Shown here piece by piece: positions 13,259 to 20,163 of a stretch of 20,163 nt of DNA. The notes beneath the pieces are model-generated. The model was not told the DNA's origin and did no database searches. It worked only from the letters and a program-made list of their open reading frames with translations. Source of the stretch: Firm-04 sp964479595 (GTDB taxonomy: Bacteria > Bacillota > Clostridia > Oscillospirales > Ruminococcaceae); the NCBI GenBank assembly GCA_964479595.1, contig CAYZMU010000023.1:1-20163 (forward strand), written 5' to 3'. Both the position numbers and the translations under genes were made by a program. Numbering within the stretch: position 1 is the first letter of the stretch; every line of letters starts with the position of its first letter.

Positions 13259-14276
13259 ATGAACAAAGGGAGAGGCATTGCCGCCGCGATGGCGGGGGTT
13301 CTGTGTCTGGGGACGGCGAGCGTTTTCGGGGACTTGACACCGGCGTCGGCGGATTACGGCAGCATTCTGATACTCGGGGACGGCATCTCCTCGGGCTACG
13401 GGCTGCCCGACGGCGCGTACAGCTATGTGGATTACCTGGAGGAATGCACGGGCGCGCGGGTCACCAATCTCGCGGAACACGACCTGACTGTTCCGGGGCT
13501 GCTTGAGGACGTTCACGACAGCGCCAACGCCGCCGCCATCAAGGGCGCGGATCTTATCTGTGTCACCATCGGCGGGAACGACCTGCTGCTGCCGTCCATG
13601 GAGTATTTTGACGCGCTCAAACAAGACGGGGAGGGATTTCGGGATCTCCTGCAGCGGCTTGTGAAGGAAGGCACCATCCGCACGCATATTTCCAAGCTGG
13701 CGGAAGTGCTCTACGAACCGCACGCGACCATCAATGAGCAGATTCCGCAAATCGCCGCGGACTTAAGAGCGCTCAACCCCGACGCGGAGATTGTCTTCCA
13801 GACGGTCTACAACCCGTTCGAATCCGACAGCGCGGAGATTGACGCNNNNNNNNNNNNNNNNNNNNNNNNNNNNNNNNNNNNNNNNNNNNNNNNNNNNNNN
13901 NNNNNNNNNNNNNNNNNNNNNNNNNNNNNNNNNNNNNNNNNNNNNCACAACAACCACGACCACGGCGACGGGCGGCACGACGCCCACAACGCCGGCGGAT
14001 CCGGGCGAAGCGTTCGGGGATGTTGACAATACCGGGACTATCACGATTGACGACGCGACTCTGACGCTGCAGGTCTACACCAACCAGATGCTCCACGTGG
14101 ACCCGGGCGTTTCGGACGCTGTGATGAAGGCGATGGACCTGGACGAGGACGGCGCCGTGACGATCGATGACGCGACCTACATTCTCGCCTACTATACGGC
14201 GGAGAGTGTGACCCATGAGCCCATGACGTGGTATGAGATCACCGGCAATCCCAACGCCCCGGGAGCGCCGCAATAA
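13259..14276 (+). CDS. SGNH-fold protein with Thr-rich linker and dockerin, interrupted by a scaffold gap
   Basis: A signal peptide (about 1-31) leads to an SGNH/GDSL-hydrolase-like domain. Block I reads GDGISSGYGL, so the nucleophile Ser of GDS is Gly42. Block II reads NLAEHDLTVPG. Block III, GGND (105-108), is intact. The expected C-terminal D-x-x-H block lies in the 100-N gap. After the gap, in a different frame (codons from 13947), come a poly-Thr linker and a dockerin (about 14016-14200) with the repeats GDVDNTGTITIDDA and MDLDEDGAVTIDDA, both with good calcium loops. The stop is at 14276. The apparent frame change is explained by the arbitrary gap length, so I treat this as one gene. 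Such proteins are usually carbohydrate esterases in cellulosomes; activity here is doubtful. AAAGGAG precedes the ATG. Confidence 0.8.
13846..13945. other. Assembly gap (100 Ns) inside the SGNH-dockerin gene
   Basis: This is a 100-base placeholder. The flanking reading frames fit one protein only if the true gap is a multiple of three, so 100 cannot be the real length. The missing last third of an SGNH domain suggests about 250-350 bases. The gap abuts a repetitive Thr-codon linker, a likely cause of the assembly break. Confidence 0.95.
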
Positions 14277-14283
14277 CTTTGGC

Positions 14284-14321
14284 GGGAAAGCATCCGTGAT
14301 ATTCGCGGGTGCTTTCTCTTT
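14284..14321 (+). terminator. Probable terminator after the SGNH-dockerin gene
   Basis: A 13-bp stem with two G-U pairs (14284-14296 with 14306-14318) and a 9-base loop is followed by TTTC. The T tract is short, so termination may be partial. Confidence 0.72.
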
Positions 14322-14335
14322 CGGGGAAAACGCGA

Positions 14336-14364
14336 TTGACAGCGCGCGCGGGATGTGGTATAAT
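14336..14364 (+). promoter_or_regulatory. Perfect consensus promoter of the methyltransferase/RluA-family operon
   Basis: TTGACA (14336-14341), a 17-bp GC-rich spacer and TATAAT (14359-14364), preceded by TGG. It is the second promoter in the window with two exact consensus hexamers. Confidence 0.92.
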
Positions 14365-14399
14365 GAGAACGGAAGAACGCGGGGCAGGGAGGCTGACAT

Positions 14400-15110
14400 A
14401 TGGGCAACGATTGGAAACAAATCTGGGAGAAGCGCACCCTTGACGAGCGGGTGATTCGGGGCTCGGACACGGACGAACTCTTCGCCGCGCTCAAGGAAAC
14501 GGACGGCTTTGACGTGCTAAACGGCGGGCTCTCGCTGGAAGCGCTCAAGGAGCAGTACCGCCGCACGATGGAGATGCTCGGCAAGGAGCATGAGATTGCC
14601 TCGGTCTATGAGGTCGGGTGCGGCTGCGGGGCGAATCTGCTGCTTTTGGAGCGCGACGGGATTGCATGCGGGGGGCTTGACTACTCCGAGGCGCTTATCG
14701 CGATTGCGGGGAAAGTGCTGAAAACGAAAGATATCCGGTGCGCGGAGGCAATTGAGACGGAGGAAGAGCCGCGCTATGACGCCGTGCTTTCAAACAGCGT
14801 GATTTCGTACTTTCCGGACATGGATTACGCGGAGAAAACGCTGGAGAAGATGTGCGCGAAGGCGCGGTACGCGGTGGGGCTGATTGACGTGCACGATATG
14901 GAAAAGAAGGACGCCTACACCGCCTACCGCGAGAGCATGATTGAGAACTATGAGGAGCGCTACCGGAATCTGCCGAAACTTTTCTATCCGAGGCGGTTTT
15001 TCGAGGACTTCGCGCAAAAGCGCGGAATGAACGCTGTTTTTACAAAATCCGAGGTGGAAAACTACTGGAACAACGATTTCGTGTTCAATTGTTTTCTCTA
15101 TAAAGAATAG
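14400..15110 (+). CDS. Class I SAM-dependent methyltransferase
   Basis: Of the 236 residues, motif I is VYEVGCGCGANLL (about 69-81), followed by an acidic strand end at GGLDYSEALI and a motif IV-like YDAVLSNSVISYFPD. This order fits the Methyltransf_11/25 type of Rossmann methyltransferase. The N-terminal 60 residues, including WKQIWEKRTLDER, resemble the lead-in helices of small-molecule or sugar methyltransferases rather than RNA enzymes. The substrate cannot be told. GGGAGG lies about 8 bases before the ATG, and the pseudouridine synthase gene starts 3 bases after the stop, so the two share one transcript. Confidence 0.85.
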   Translation: MGNDWKQIWEKRTLDERVIRGSDTDELFAALKETDGFDVLNGGLSLEALKEQYRRTMEMLGKEHEIASVYEVGCGCGANLLLLERDGIACGGLDYSEALIAIAGKVLKTKDIRCAEAIETEEEPRYDAVLSNSVISYFPDMDYAEKTLEKMCAKARYAVGLIDVHDMEKKDAYTAYRESMIENYEERYRNLPKLFYPRRFFEDFAQKRGMNAVFTKSEVENYWNNDFVFNCFLYKE

Positions 15111-15113
15111 ATC

Positions 15114-16061
15114 ATGCGGGAATTTGTCATCGGAGCGAATGACGCGGGCCAGCGCGCGGACCGTTTCCTTCTGAAGGCGGCGCCGGCGCTCCCCAAGGCG
15201 CTGCTCTACAAGGCGTTTCGAAAGCGCGATATCAAGTGCGGCGGCAGGCGCGTGGAGGCGGGGTATTTTCTGCGCGAGGGCGATGTGCTGCGGGTCTATC
15301 TGCCCGAGGACTGTTTTGAGCGGCGGGAGAGGACTTTTGAGGCGCTGCCCGCGCCGGAGTATCTCTATGAGGACGCGCAAATCGGCATTCTGCGCAAGCC
15401 CGCGGGGCTTTCCGCGCACGGGCCTCGGGGGCAGGACACGCTCGCGGGGCGCTTTGTCTGGGATTTGATTGAGAAAGGCGAATATGACCCGAAAGGGGAG
15501 AACGCCTTTGTACCCGCGCTGTGCAACCGCCTTGACCGGAACACGCAGGGGCTGGTTATCGGGGCAAAGACCGCCTTTTCGCTGCGGACCGTCAATGAGA
15601 TGATCCGGAACGGGTTTCTCACAAAGCGGTATCTCTGCGTGACGTACGGCGTCCCGGAACAACCGCGCGCGGTGCTGCGGGCGTATCTGCGCAGGCGCGA
15701 GGGGGAATCCGCCGAGATTTCCGATACCCCGCGCGAGGGATTTCGGGAGATTGTGACAGAATACGAATGCCTTTCGGCGCGGGGCGGGACGGCGCTTCTG
15801 CGCGTGACGCTTCACACGGGGCGCACCCACCAGATTCGCGCGCAGCTGGCGGATGTCGGGCTGCCGGTGCTGGGCGACATAAGATACGGCGACCGCGGCG
15901 CGAACGCGCGGTACGGTGTAAAGGGGCAGCTGCTCGCGGCGTATGAGATAGCGTTTGACAGCGAGTCTGAACACTGCCCGCTTGAGAATCTGCGGGGGAA
16001 ACGTTTTTCGTATGAGCCCGATTTCGCGCGCGCGTACGGCGAAGAACAACCGGGCGGTTGA
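15114..16061 (+). CDS. RluA-family 23S rRNA pseudouridine synthase
   Basis: The enzyme isomerises specific uridines in rRNA to pseudouridine. The 315-residue product has an N-terminal S4 RNA-binding region (about 13-65, with QRADRFLLK) and a catalytic domain carrying NRLDRNTQGLVIGAKT, with the catalytic Asp141 in place. Later motifs are KRYLCVTYG, TGRTHQIRAQLADVG and PVLGDIRYGD, all standard for the RluC/RluD group. Which rRNA position it modifies cannot be decided by eye, so no symbol is given. The start follows the methyltransferase stop by 3 bases with only a weak ribosome-binding site, suggesting coupling. Its stop codon lies within the -35 element of the pyk promoter. Confidence 0.93.
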   Translation: MREFVIGANDAGQRADRFLLKAAPALPKALLYKAFRKRDIKCGGRRVEAGYFLREGDVLRVYLPEDCFERRERTFEALPAPEYLYEDAQIGILRKPAGLSAHGPRGQDTLAGRFVWDLIEKGEYDPKGENAFVPALCNRLDRNTQGLVIGAKTAFSLRTVNEMIRNGFLTKRYLCVTYGVPEQPRAVLRAYLRRREGESAEISDTPREGFREIVTEYECLSARGGTALLRVTLHTGRTHQIRAQLADVGLPVLGDIRYGDRGANARYGVKGQLLAAYEIAFDSESEHCPLENLRGKRFSYEPDFARAYGEEQPGG

Positions 16062-16086
16062 CGGCCGGGGCGGAATATGGTATAAT
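16058..16086 (+). promoter_or_regulatory. Promoter of the pyk-lgt-folD operon
   Basis: TTGACG (16058-16063), a 17-bp spacer and TATAAT (16081-16086), with TGG before the -10 element. The -35 hexamer overlaps the stop codon of the upstream gene. The leader to the ATG at 16139 is about 45 bases and includes AAGGAG. Confidence 0.9.
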
Positions 16087-16138
16087 GAACGGGGAAGAAA
16101 ACGGCTTTGCCGGAATCTGTGTAAGGAGATGAGCGGTC

Positions 16139-17563
16139 ATGCAAAACTTGAGGAAAACCAAGATTGTCTGCACGGTGGGGCCCGCGACGGACGACGACGA
16201 GGTCATGCGGCAGATGCTGCAGGCGGGGATGAATGTCGCGCGGTTTAACTTTTCGCACGCGGACTACGAGCGGGATCAGAAGCGGTTTGAGCAGGTGGTG
16301 CGCCTCAGAGAGGAAATGGGGCTGCCGATAGCGACCATGCTCGACACGAAAGGCCCTGAGGTGCGGCTGCGCACATTTCCCGCGGGGTCTGTGGAGATTC
16401 ACGACGGCGACACCTACACGCTCACCACGCGCGATGTCCCCTGTGACGAGAATATCGGCAGCGTCACCTACGGGCGGCTGACCAAGGACGTCAAGGCGGG
16501 CGACACGGTCATGATCAACGACGGGCTCGTGGAACTGCGCGTGGACCACGTCTCCTCCACGGATATCGTCTGCAAGGTCGTGCACGGCGGGGTGCTTTCC
16601 AACCACAAATCCTGCAATTTCCCCGATGTCAACCTCTCGATGCCGTACTTAAGCGACGCGGATATGGAGGACCTGGAATTCGGCGCGAAGCTCGGGTTTG
16701 ATTTTATCGCGGCGAGTTTCACGCGCACGGGCGCGGATATCCGCTATCTGCGCAAGTTCACGCAGAGTCTGGGCTGGCAGGATGTGCGCATTATCGCAAA
16801 GATTGAAAACCGCGAGGGTGTGGACAACATTGACGAGATTCTGGAGGCGGCGGACGGCATTATGGTCGCGCGCGGGGACATGGGAGTGGAAATCCCGTTT
16901 GAGCAGATCCCCGCGATTCAGAAGACGCTGATACGCAAGGGCTACGAGGCGGGCAAGCAGGTGATTACCGCGACACAGATGCTCGAATCCATGATTACGA
17001 ACCCCAGACCCACCCGGGCGGAGATTACGGACGTCGCGAACGCCATTTACGACGGCACGAGCGCCATCATGCTCTCCGGCGAGACGGCGGCGGGGCAGCA
17101 CCCGGTGGAGGCGGTGCGCACGATGGAGCGTATCGCGGTGACGACGGAGAACAACATTGACTACAAGGGCGAATTCCTCGCGCGCATGAACGAGAAGGCG
17201 ACGATAGCGGACGCCATCGCGCACGCGACGGTCACCACGGCGCACGATCTGGACGCGAGCGCCATCATCACGGTGACGAAGGGCGGGGAGACCGCGCGGC
17301 TGATTTCGAAATACCGCCCGATGTTCCCCATCATCTCCTGCACCATGGACGAGGTCGTGCAGCGGCAGATGAATCTCTCGTGGGGGGTCTATCCGCTGGT
17401 CATCGCGGAGGAGACGAACACGGACGAACTGTTCCGCCACGCGGTTTCCGCGGCGTGCGAGGCGGGTTATACCGAGCCGGGCGAGCTGGTCGTCATCACG
17501 GCCGGGGTGCCGCTGGGCGTTTCGGGGACGACGAATCTGCTGAAAGTCGAATCCATTGAGTAA
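16139..17563 (+). CDS. pyk: Pyruvate kinase
   Basis: This is the final ATP-forming step of glycolysis (PEP + ADP to pyruvate + ATP) in the cytosol. The 474-residue protein shows KTKIVCTVGPA, NVARFNFSH, the substrate motif LDTKGPE, catalytic Lys221 in IIAKIENREG, metal ligands in MVARGDMGVEIP (Asp247) and Thr279 in TATQMLESM, followed by NPRPTRAE and the C-terminal allosteric-type domain. The length fits a standard enzyme without the extra C-terminal PEP-utiliser-like domain of Bacillus pyruvate kinase. AAGGAG lies 10 bases before the ATG. lgt follows after 38 bases without a terminator. Confidence 0.98.
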   Translation: MQNLRKTKIVCTVGPATDDDEVMRQMLQAGMNVARFNFSHADYERDQKRFEQVVRLREEMGLPIATMLDTKGPEVRLRTFPAGSVEIHDGDTYTLTTRDVPCDENIGSVTYGRLTKDVKAGDTVMINDGLVELRVDHVSSTDIVCKVVHGGVLSNHKSCNFPDVNLSMPYLSDADMEDLEFGAKLGFDFIAASFTRTGADIRYLRKFTQSLGWQDVRIIAKIENREGVDNIDEILEAADGIMVARGDMGVEIPFEQIPAIQKTLIRKGYEAGKQVITATQMLESMITNPRPTRAEITDVANAIYDGTSAIMLSGETAAGQHPVEAVRTMERIAVTTENNIDYKGEFLARMNEKATIADAIAHATVTTAHDLDASAIITVTKGGETARLISKYRPMFPIISCTMDEVVQRQMNLSWGVYPLVIAEETNTDELFRHAVSAACEAGYTEPGELVVITAGVPLGVSGTTNLLKVESIE

Positions 17564-17601
17564 GGCGCGCGGCGCGAAAGAGAGAAAGGAAGGATGACTC
17601 T

Positions 17602-18663
17602 ATGCTTACAGCGCTGGCTGCCGCTTTGGCACCGCTGGAAAGCGATCACCTGGTTTTCCCGCGGCTGGGAATAGACCTCACCGTAAAAAGCACGGCGTTC
17701 ACCGTTTTCGGGGTTTCCGTGGCGTGGTATGGAATCCTCATCATGCTCGGAATGCTGCTGGCGATGATTTACGGGTTTTCGAGAATGCGGGAATTCGGGA
17801 TCGATTCCGACCGCGCGATAGACGCCATCATCGGCGGTGTTATCGGCGGCATTATCGGCGCGCGGGCGTATTACGTCATCTTTCACTGGGAAAGCTTCGC
17901 GGGCGACTGGAAATCCGTCTTCAATATCCGCCAGGGCGGGCTCGCCATTTACGGCGGGATCATCGGCGCGGTGCTGGTGGGCGGCATCATCTGCAAGATA
18001 CGGAAGGTGCGGCTGCTGCCCATGCTGGATATCGCGGGGCTTGGGTTCCTCATCGGGCAGAGTATCGGGCGCTGGGGAAATTTCATGAATCACGAGGCGT
18101 TCGGGACGAACACGGACAATCTCTTCGGGATGTCGAGCGGGCGGATTCAGGCGTATATCGCGCAGAATTTCCCCGACGGCTCGGTGGACCCGTATCAGCC
18201 CGTGCATCCGTGCTTTCTCTACGAATCCGTGTGGTGCCTGCTGGGCTTTGTGATTCTGCATATCATCTCGAAGAAGTGGCGCAAATTCGACGGGGAGATT
18301 GCCCTGCTCTATGTCGTCTGGTACGGCGCGGGGCGCTTCATGATTGAAGGGCTGCGCACGGACAGTCTGCGCGTGGGAACCGTGCGGGTGTCTCAGGTGC
18401 TGGCGCTGGTTTCCGCGATTGCGGCGGCGGTGCTGTTTGTCGTGATGTATTTCCGGACAAAGCGGCAGGGGACGGACTATAAACTCTACCGCGACACGGC
18501 GGAATCCGCGGCACTGCTGGAAGAAACCGAGCGCAAGTACGAGGAAAGGGAAGCCAGACGCAAGGCGAAGAAACAGGCAAAGGCGCGTGAGAGCGGGCGG
18601 ACGCACACCATTATGAGCGAGGAAGACGAGGAGCTGGAAGACGAGGAGCAGCGGGAGGAATAG
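17602..18663 (+). CDS. lgt: Prolipoprotein diacylglyceryl transferase
   Basis: Lgt transfers diacylglycerol from phosphatidylglycerol to the lipobox cysteine of prolipoproteins, at the outer face of the cytoplasmic membrane. The protein has several membrane helices and the family motifs GARAYYVIFHW, GGLAIYGGIIGA, the signature GRWGNFMNHEAFG (Arg157), HPCFLYES and GAGRFMIEGLRTDSL. The His of the E. coli HGG motif is Tyr, as I recall for many Firmicutes. At 353 residues it is longer than usual: beyond about residue 290 it has a hydrophilic tail, first basic (EAKKQAK-like), then strongly acidic (EEDEELEDEEQ). AAGGAAGG precedes the ATG at 17602. folD starts 3 bases after the stop. Confidence 0.96.
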   Translation: MLTALAAALAPLESDHLVFPRLGIDLTVKSTAFTVFGVSVAWYGILIMLGMLLAMIYGFSRMREFGIDSDRAIDAIIGGVIGGIIGARAYYVIFHWESFAGDWKSVFNIRQGGLAIYGGIIGAVLVGGIICKIRKVRLLPMLDIAGLGFLIGQSIGRWGNFMNHEAFGTNTDNLFGMSSGRIQAYIAQNFPDGSVDPYQPVHPCFLYESVWCLLGFVILHIISKKWRKFDGEIALLYVVWYGAGRFMIEGLRTDSLRVGTVRVSQVLALVSAIAAAVLFVVMYFRTKRQGTDYKLYRDTAESAALLEETERKYEEREARRKAKKQAKARESGRTHTIMSEEDEELEDEEQREE

Positions 18664-18666
18664 GCG

Positions 18667-19518
18667 ATGGCGCGAATCATCAACGGCAAGGAAATCGCGG
18701 GACAGGTAAAGAGCGAGGTGCGCGCGGAGGCGCAGAGTCTCAGAGAGCGCGGCGTTCGCGCGGGTCTGGCGGTGGTTTTGGTCGGGAACAACCCCGCGTC
18801 GCGGGTTTACGTCACGAACAAGGAGAAGGACTGCGCGGAGGTCGGGTTTGAGTCGTATGAGTACGCGCTGGCGGAGGACACGACGGAGGAAGAACTGTTA
18901 AAACTTGTGCAAAAGCTCAACGCGGACGGGAATGTCAGCGGGATTCTGGTCCAGCTGCCGCTGCCGAAACAGATTCGCGAGCGCGAGATTCTCGCGGCGA
19001 TTTCCCCGCTCAAGGACGTGGACGCCTTTCACCCGGAGAATGTGGGGCATATCATGATCGGGGACTACCGCTTTCTGCCCTGCACGCCCGCGGGGGTGAT
19101 TGAGATGCTCGACCGTTCGAAAATTGAGATTGAGGGGCGGCGCTGTGTGGTCATCGGGCGCAGCAACATTGTGGGCAAACCGATGGCGATGCTTTTGCTG
19201 CACCGCGGCGGAACCGTGACGGTCTGCCATTCCAAGACGAGAAACCTGCCGGAGATTACGAGACAGGCGGATATTCTGGTCTCGGCGGTCGGCAAGGCGG
19301 GCTTTGTCACGGCGGATATGGTGCGCGAGGGCGCGGTGGTGATTGACGTGGGCATGAACCGCGACAGCGCGGGCAAACTCTGCGGGGACGTGTGCTATGA
19401 ACCGGTCGCGGAAAAGGCCGCCGCGATAACCCCGGTGCCGGGCGGCGTGGGGCCGATGACGCGCGCCATGCTGATGAAAAACACGCTGACGGCGGCAAAA
19501 CTGCGCGCGGGGCTTTGA
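18667..19518 (+). CDS. folD: Bifunctional methylene-THF dehydrogenase/cyclohydrolase
   Basis: FolD interconverts 5,10-methylene-, 5,10-methenyl- and 10-formyl-tetrahydrofolate, feeding purine and fMet synthesis and one-carbon flow. The 283-residue length is typical. Motifs present are VLVGNNPASRVYVTNKEKDC with catalytic Lys52, GILVQLPLP, KDVDAFHPENVG (usually DVDGF), PCTPAGVIEML, the NADP-binding GRSNIVGKPMAMLL, TVCHSKT, VIDVGMNR and the ITPVPGGVGPMT signature. It is the last gene of the pyk-lgt-folD unit. No clear terminator is visible in the 36 bases before the next promoter. Confidence 0.97.
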   Translation: MARIINGKEIAGQVKSEVRAEAQSLRERGVRAGLAVVLVGNNPASRVYVTNKEKDCAEVGFESYEYALAEDTTEEELLKLVQKLNADGNVSGILVQLPLPKQIREREILAAISPLKDVDAFHPENVGHIMIGDYRFLPCTPAGVIEMLDRSKIEIEGRRCVVIGRSNIVGKPMAMLLLHRGGTVTVCHSKTRNLPEITRQADILVSAVGKAGFVTADMVREGAVVIDVGMNRDSAGKLCGDVCYEPVAEKAAAITPVPGGVGPMTRAMLMKNTLTAAKLRAGL

Positions 19519-19554
19519 AATTCCGGCGGTCTCACAAAAATTTCACCATAGCGC

Positions 19555-19583
19555 TTGATTTTTTCGTGACTTTGGTGTATAAT
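19555..19583 (+). promoter_or_regulatory. Promoter of the last gene
   Basis: TTGATT (19555-19560), a 17-bp spacer and TATAAT (19578-19583). The -10 element is preceded by GTG rather than TGG. Confidence 0.85.
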
Positions 19584-19624
19584 AGAAGATGAAGTATTCT
19601 ATCAGGCTTGGAGGTATGAGTCCC

Positions 19625-20163
19625 ATGAAGGTTGACCTGATAACGCCGTCAAAGGGCAACAAATCCGGAGACGGACTTGTCCACGCCACGGAAAACGGCA
19701 AGCGCACCGCGTGCGGCATTATGCTTACACGACCGGAGAATGTCGGGAAGTATTCCGCCGCCGGTACGATGTCGGACATTATGCAGATTACCTGTGAAAA
19801 ATGCAAGACCGCCATTGCCAAGAAAATGATTCGGGAATCCAACCGCGAGATGGCGGCGCAGCTGAAGGAAGAACAGCGCTACGCGAAACGGGAACGCGGC
19901 GCGGAGAAAGCGCAGCGCAGCGAGGATGTGGTCCTGCCGCCGGTGGGCGCCTCTGAGCAGAGAACGCAGAGCGCCGCTTCAGGCAGAACGCCCGCGCGGA
20001 CACCGAGCGGGGCCTCTCAGACGCCTCCGCCGCCAAAGAATCCGCAGCCGGTGAGACGCCAGCCCACAGCGCTGGAGAGAGCCGCGTCCGCGACACCTCT
20101 TCCGACACCCGCTCAGGATGCCGCGAGAGGAAAGGTCTCGATTCCTCCGATGCCTTCCACGCC
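19625..20163 (+). CDS. Uncharacterised protein with possible Cys/His metal site and Pro-rich tail, 3' truncated
   Basis: The frame is open to the right edge, so the C-terminus is missing. The first 80 residues contain His25, then TACGIM, and ITCEKCKTAI after a 24-residue spacer. One His, one Cys and a C-x2-C pair look like a small zinc site. Next come a charged helix (about 69-100, EEQRYAKRERG), then a low-complexity region rich in Pro, Ala, Ser, Thr and Arg. No signal peptide is seen. I do not recognise the family. The ATG at 19625 is preferred because GGAGG (19610-19614) is then 10 bases upstream; the in-frame ATG at 19616 is only one base from it. Confidence 0.72.
   Translation, partial: MKVDLITPSKGNKSGDGLVHATENGKRTACGIMLTRPENVGKYSAAGTMSDIMQITCEKCKTAIAKKMIRESNREMAAQLKEEQRYAKRERGAEKAQRSEDVVLPPVGASEQRTQSAASGRTPARTPSGASQTPPPPKNPQPVRRQPTALERAASATPLPTPAQDAARGKVSIPPMPST

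Noticed and set aside
13791..14276. Separate dockerin-only gene starting before the second gap
   Set aside because: Before the gap this frame is a shadow of the SGNH gene. The real coding part after the gap belongs to that same gene.
17602..18663. Lgt has Tyr where E. coli has the important His in the HGG motif
   Set aside because: A Tyr here (AIYGG) is, as I recall, common in Firmicutes Lgt, and the remaining motifs are intact, so it is not a sign of inactivation.
18667..19518. FolD has DVDAF instead of DVDGF and GDVCY instead of GDVDF
   Set aside because: The catalytic Lys and the functional Asp are kept and all other motifs are standard; this looks like normal variation.
1..20163. Search by eye for transposases, integrases, tRNA genes, CRISPR arrays and defence systems
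   Set aside because: None was recognised. The nearest candidate is the IrrE-like peptidase, which has no mobile-element partner in view.

Overview
The window looks like a chromosomal segment of a GC-rich Gram-positive anaerobe of the Clostridia, most likely a Ruminococcus-like Oscillospiraceae member with a cellulosome. This rests on three dockerin-bearing secreted proteins with Thr-rich linkers, the clostridial families DUF4364 and DUF6106 beside yajC, and consensus sigma-A promoters. All recognised genes lie on the + strand. Two runs of exactly 100 Ns (6744-6843 and 13846-13945) are scaffold gaps, and each falls inside a gene. Family assignments come from reading motifs; no database search was possible.

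Region 1 (1-881) is the 3' end of a dockerin protein and its terminator. Region 2 (902-8374) appears to be one eight-gene transcription unit from a single promoter, with no internal terminator seen: an AroC-like protein that lacks most chorismate synthase active-site residues, a DUF4364 winged-helix protein, YajC, NAD(P)HX dehydratase (NnrD), a small membrane protein, a Wzt-type ABC ATPase with a C-terminal glycan-recognition domain, a coiled-coil/glycosyltransferase/methyltransferase fusion, and a DUF6106 membrane protein. The Wzt-like ATPase and the fusion overlap by 4 nt. Together they resemble the WbdD/Wzt logic of polysaccharide chain capping and export. Region 3 (8391-8824) is rnpB (RNase P RNA) with its own promoter and terminator, followed by a membrane-anchored extracytoplasmic protein.

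Region 4 (9492-14321) is the plant-fibre region. It holds a GH74 xyloglucanase with a dockerin, an ArdC-like/IrrE-like zinc peptidase behind a perfect consensus promoter, and, in the same apparent unit, a dockerin-bearing SGNH-fold protein whose GDS nucleophile position is glycine. Region 5 (14336-16061) is a SAM methyltransferase plus an RluA-family pseudouridine synthase. Region 6 (16058-19518) is pyk-lgt-folD. Region 7 (19555 to the end) is the start of an unknown protein with a possible Cys/His metal site and a Pro-rich tail.

Most worth a second look: the apparent AroC pseudoenzyme, the Wzt/coiled-coil/GT/methyltransferase pair, the SGNH protein without its serine, the atypical dockerin repeats, and a recurring extended -10 promoter with an invariant 17-bp spacer.
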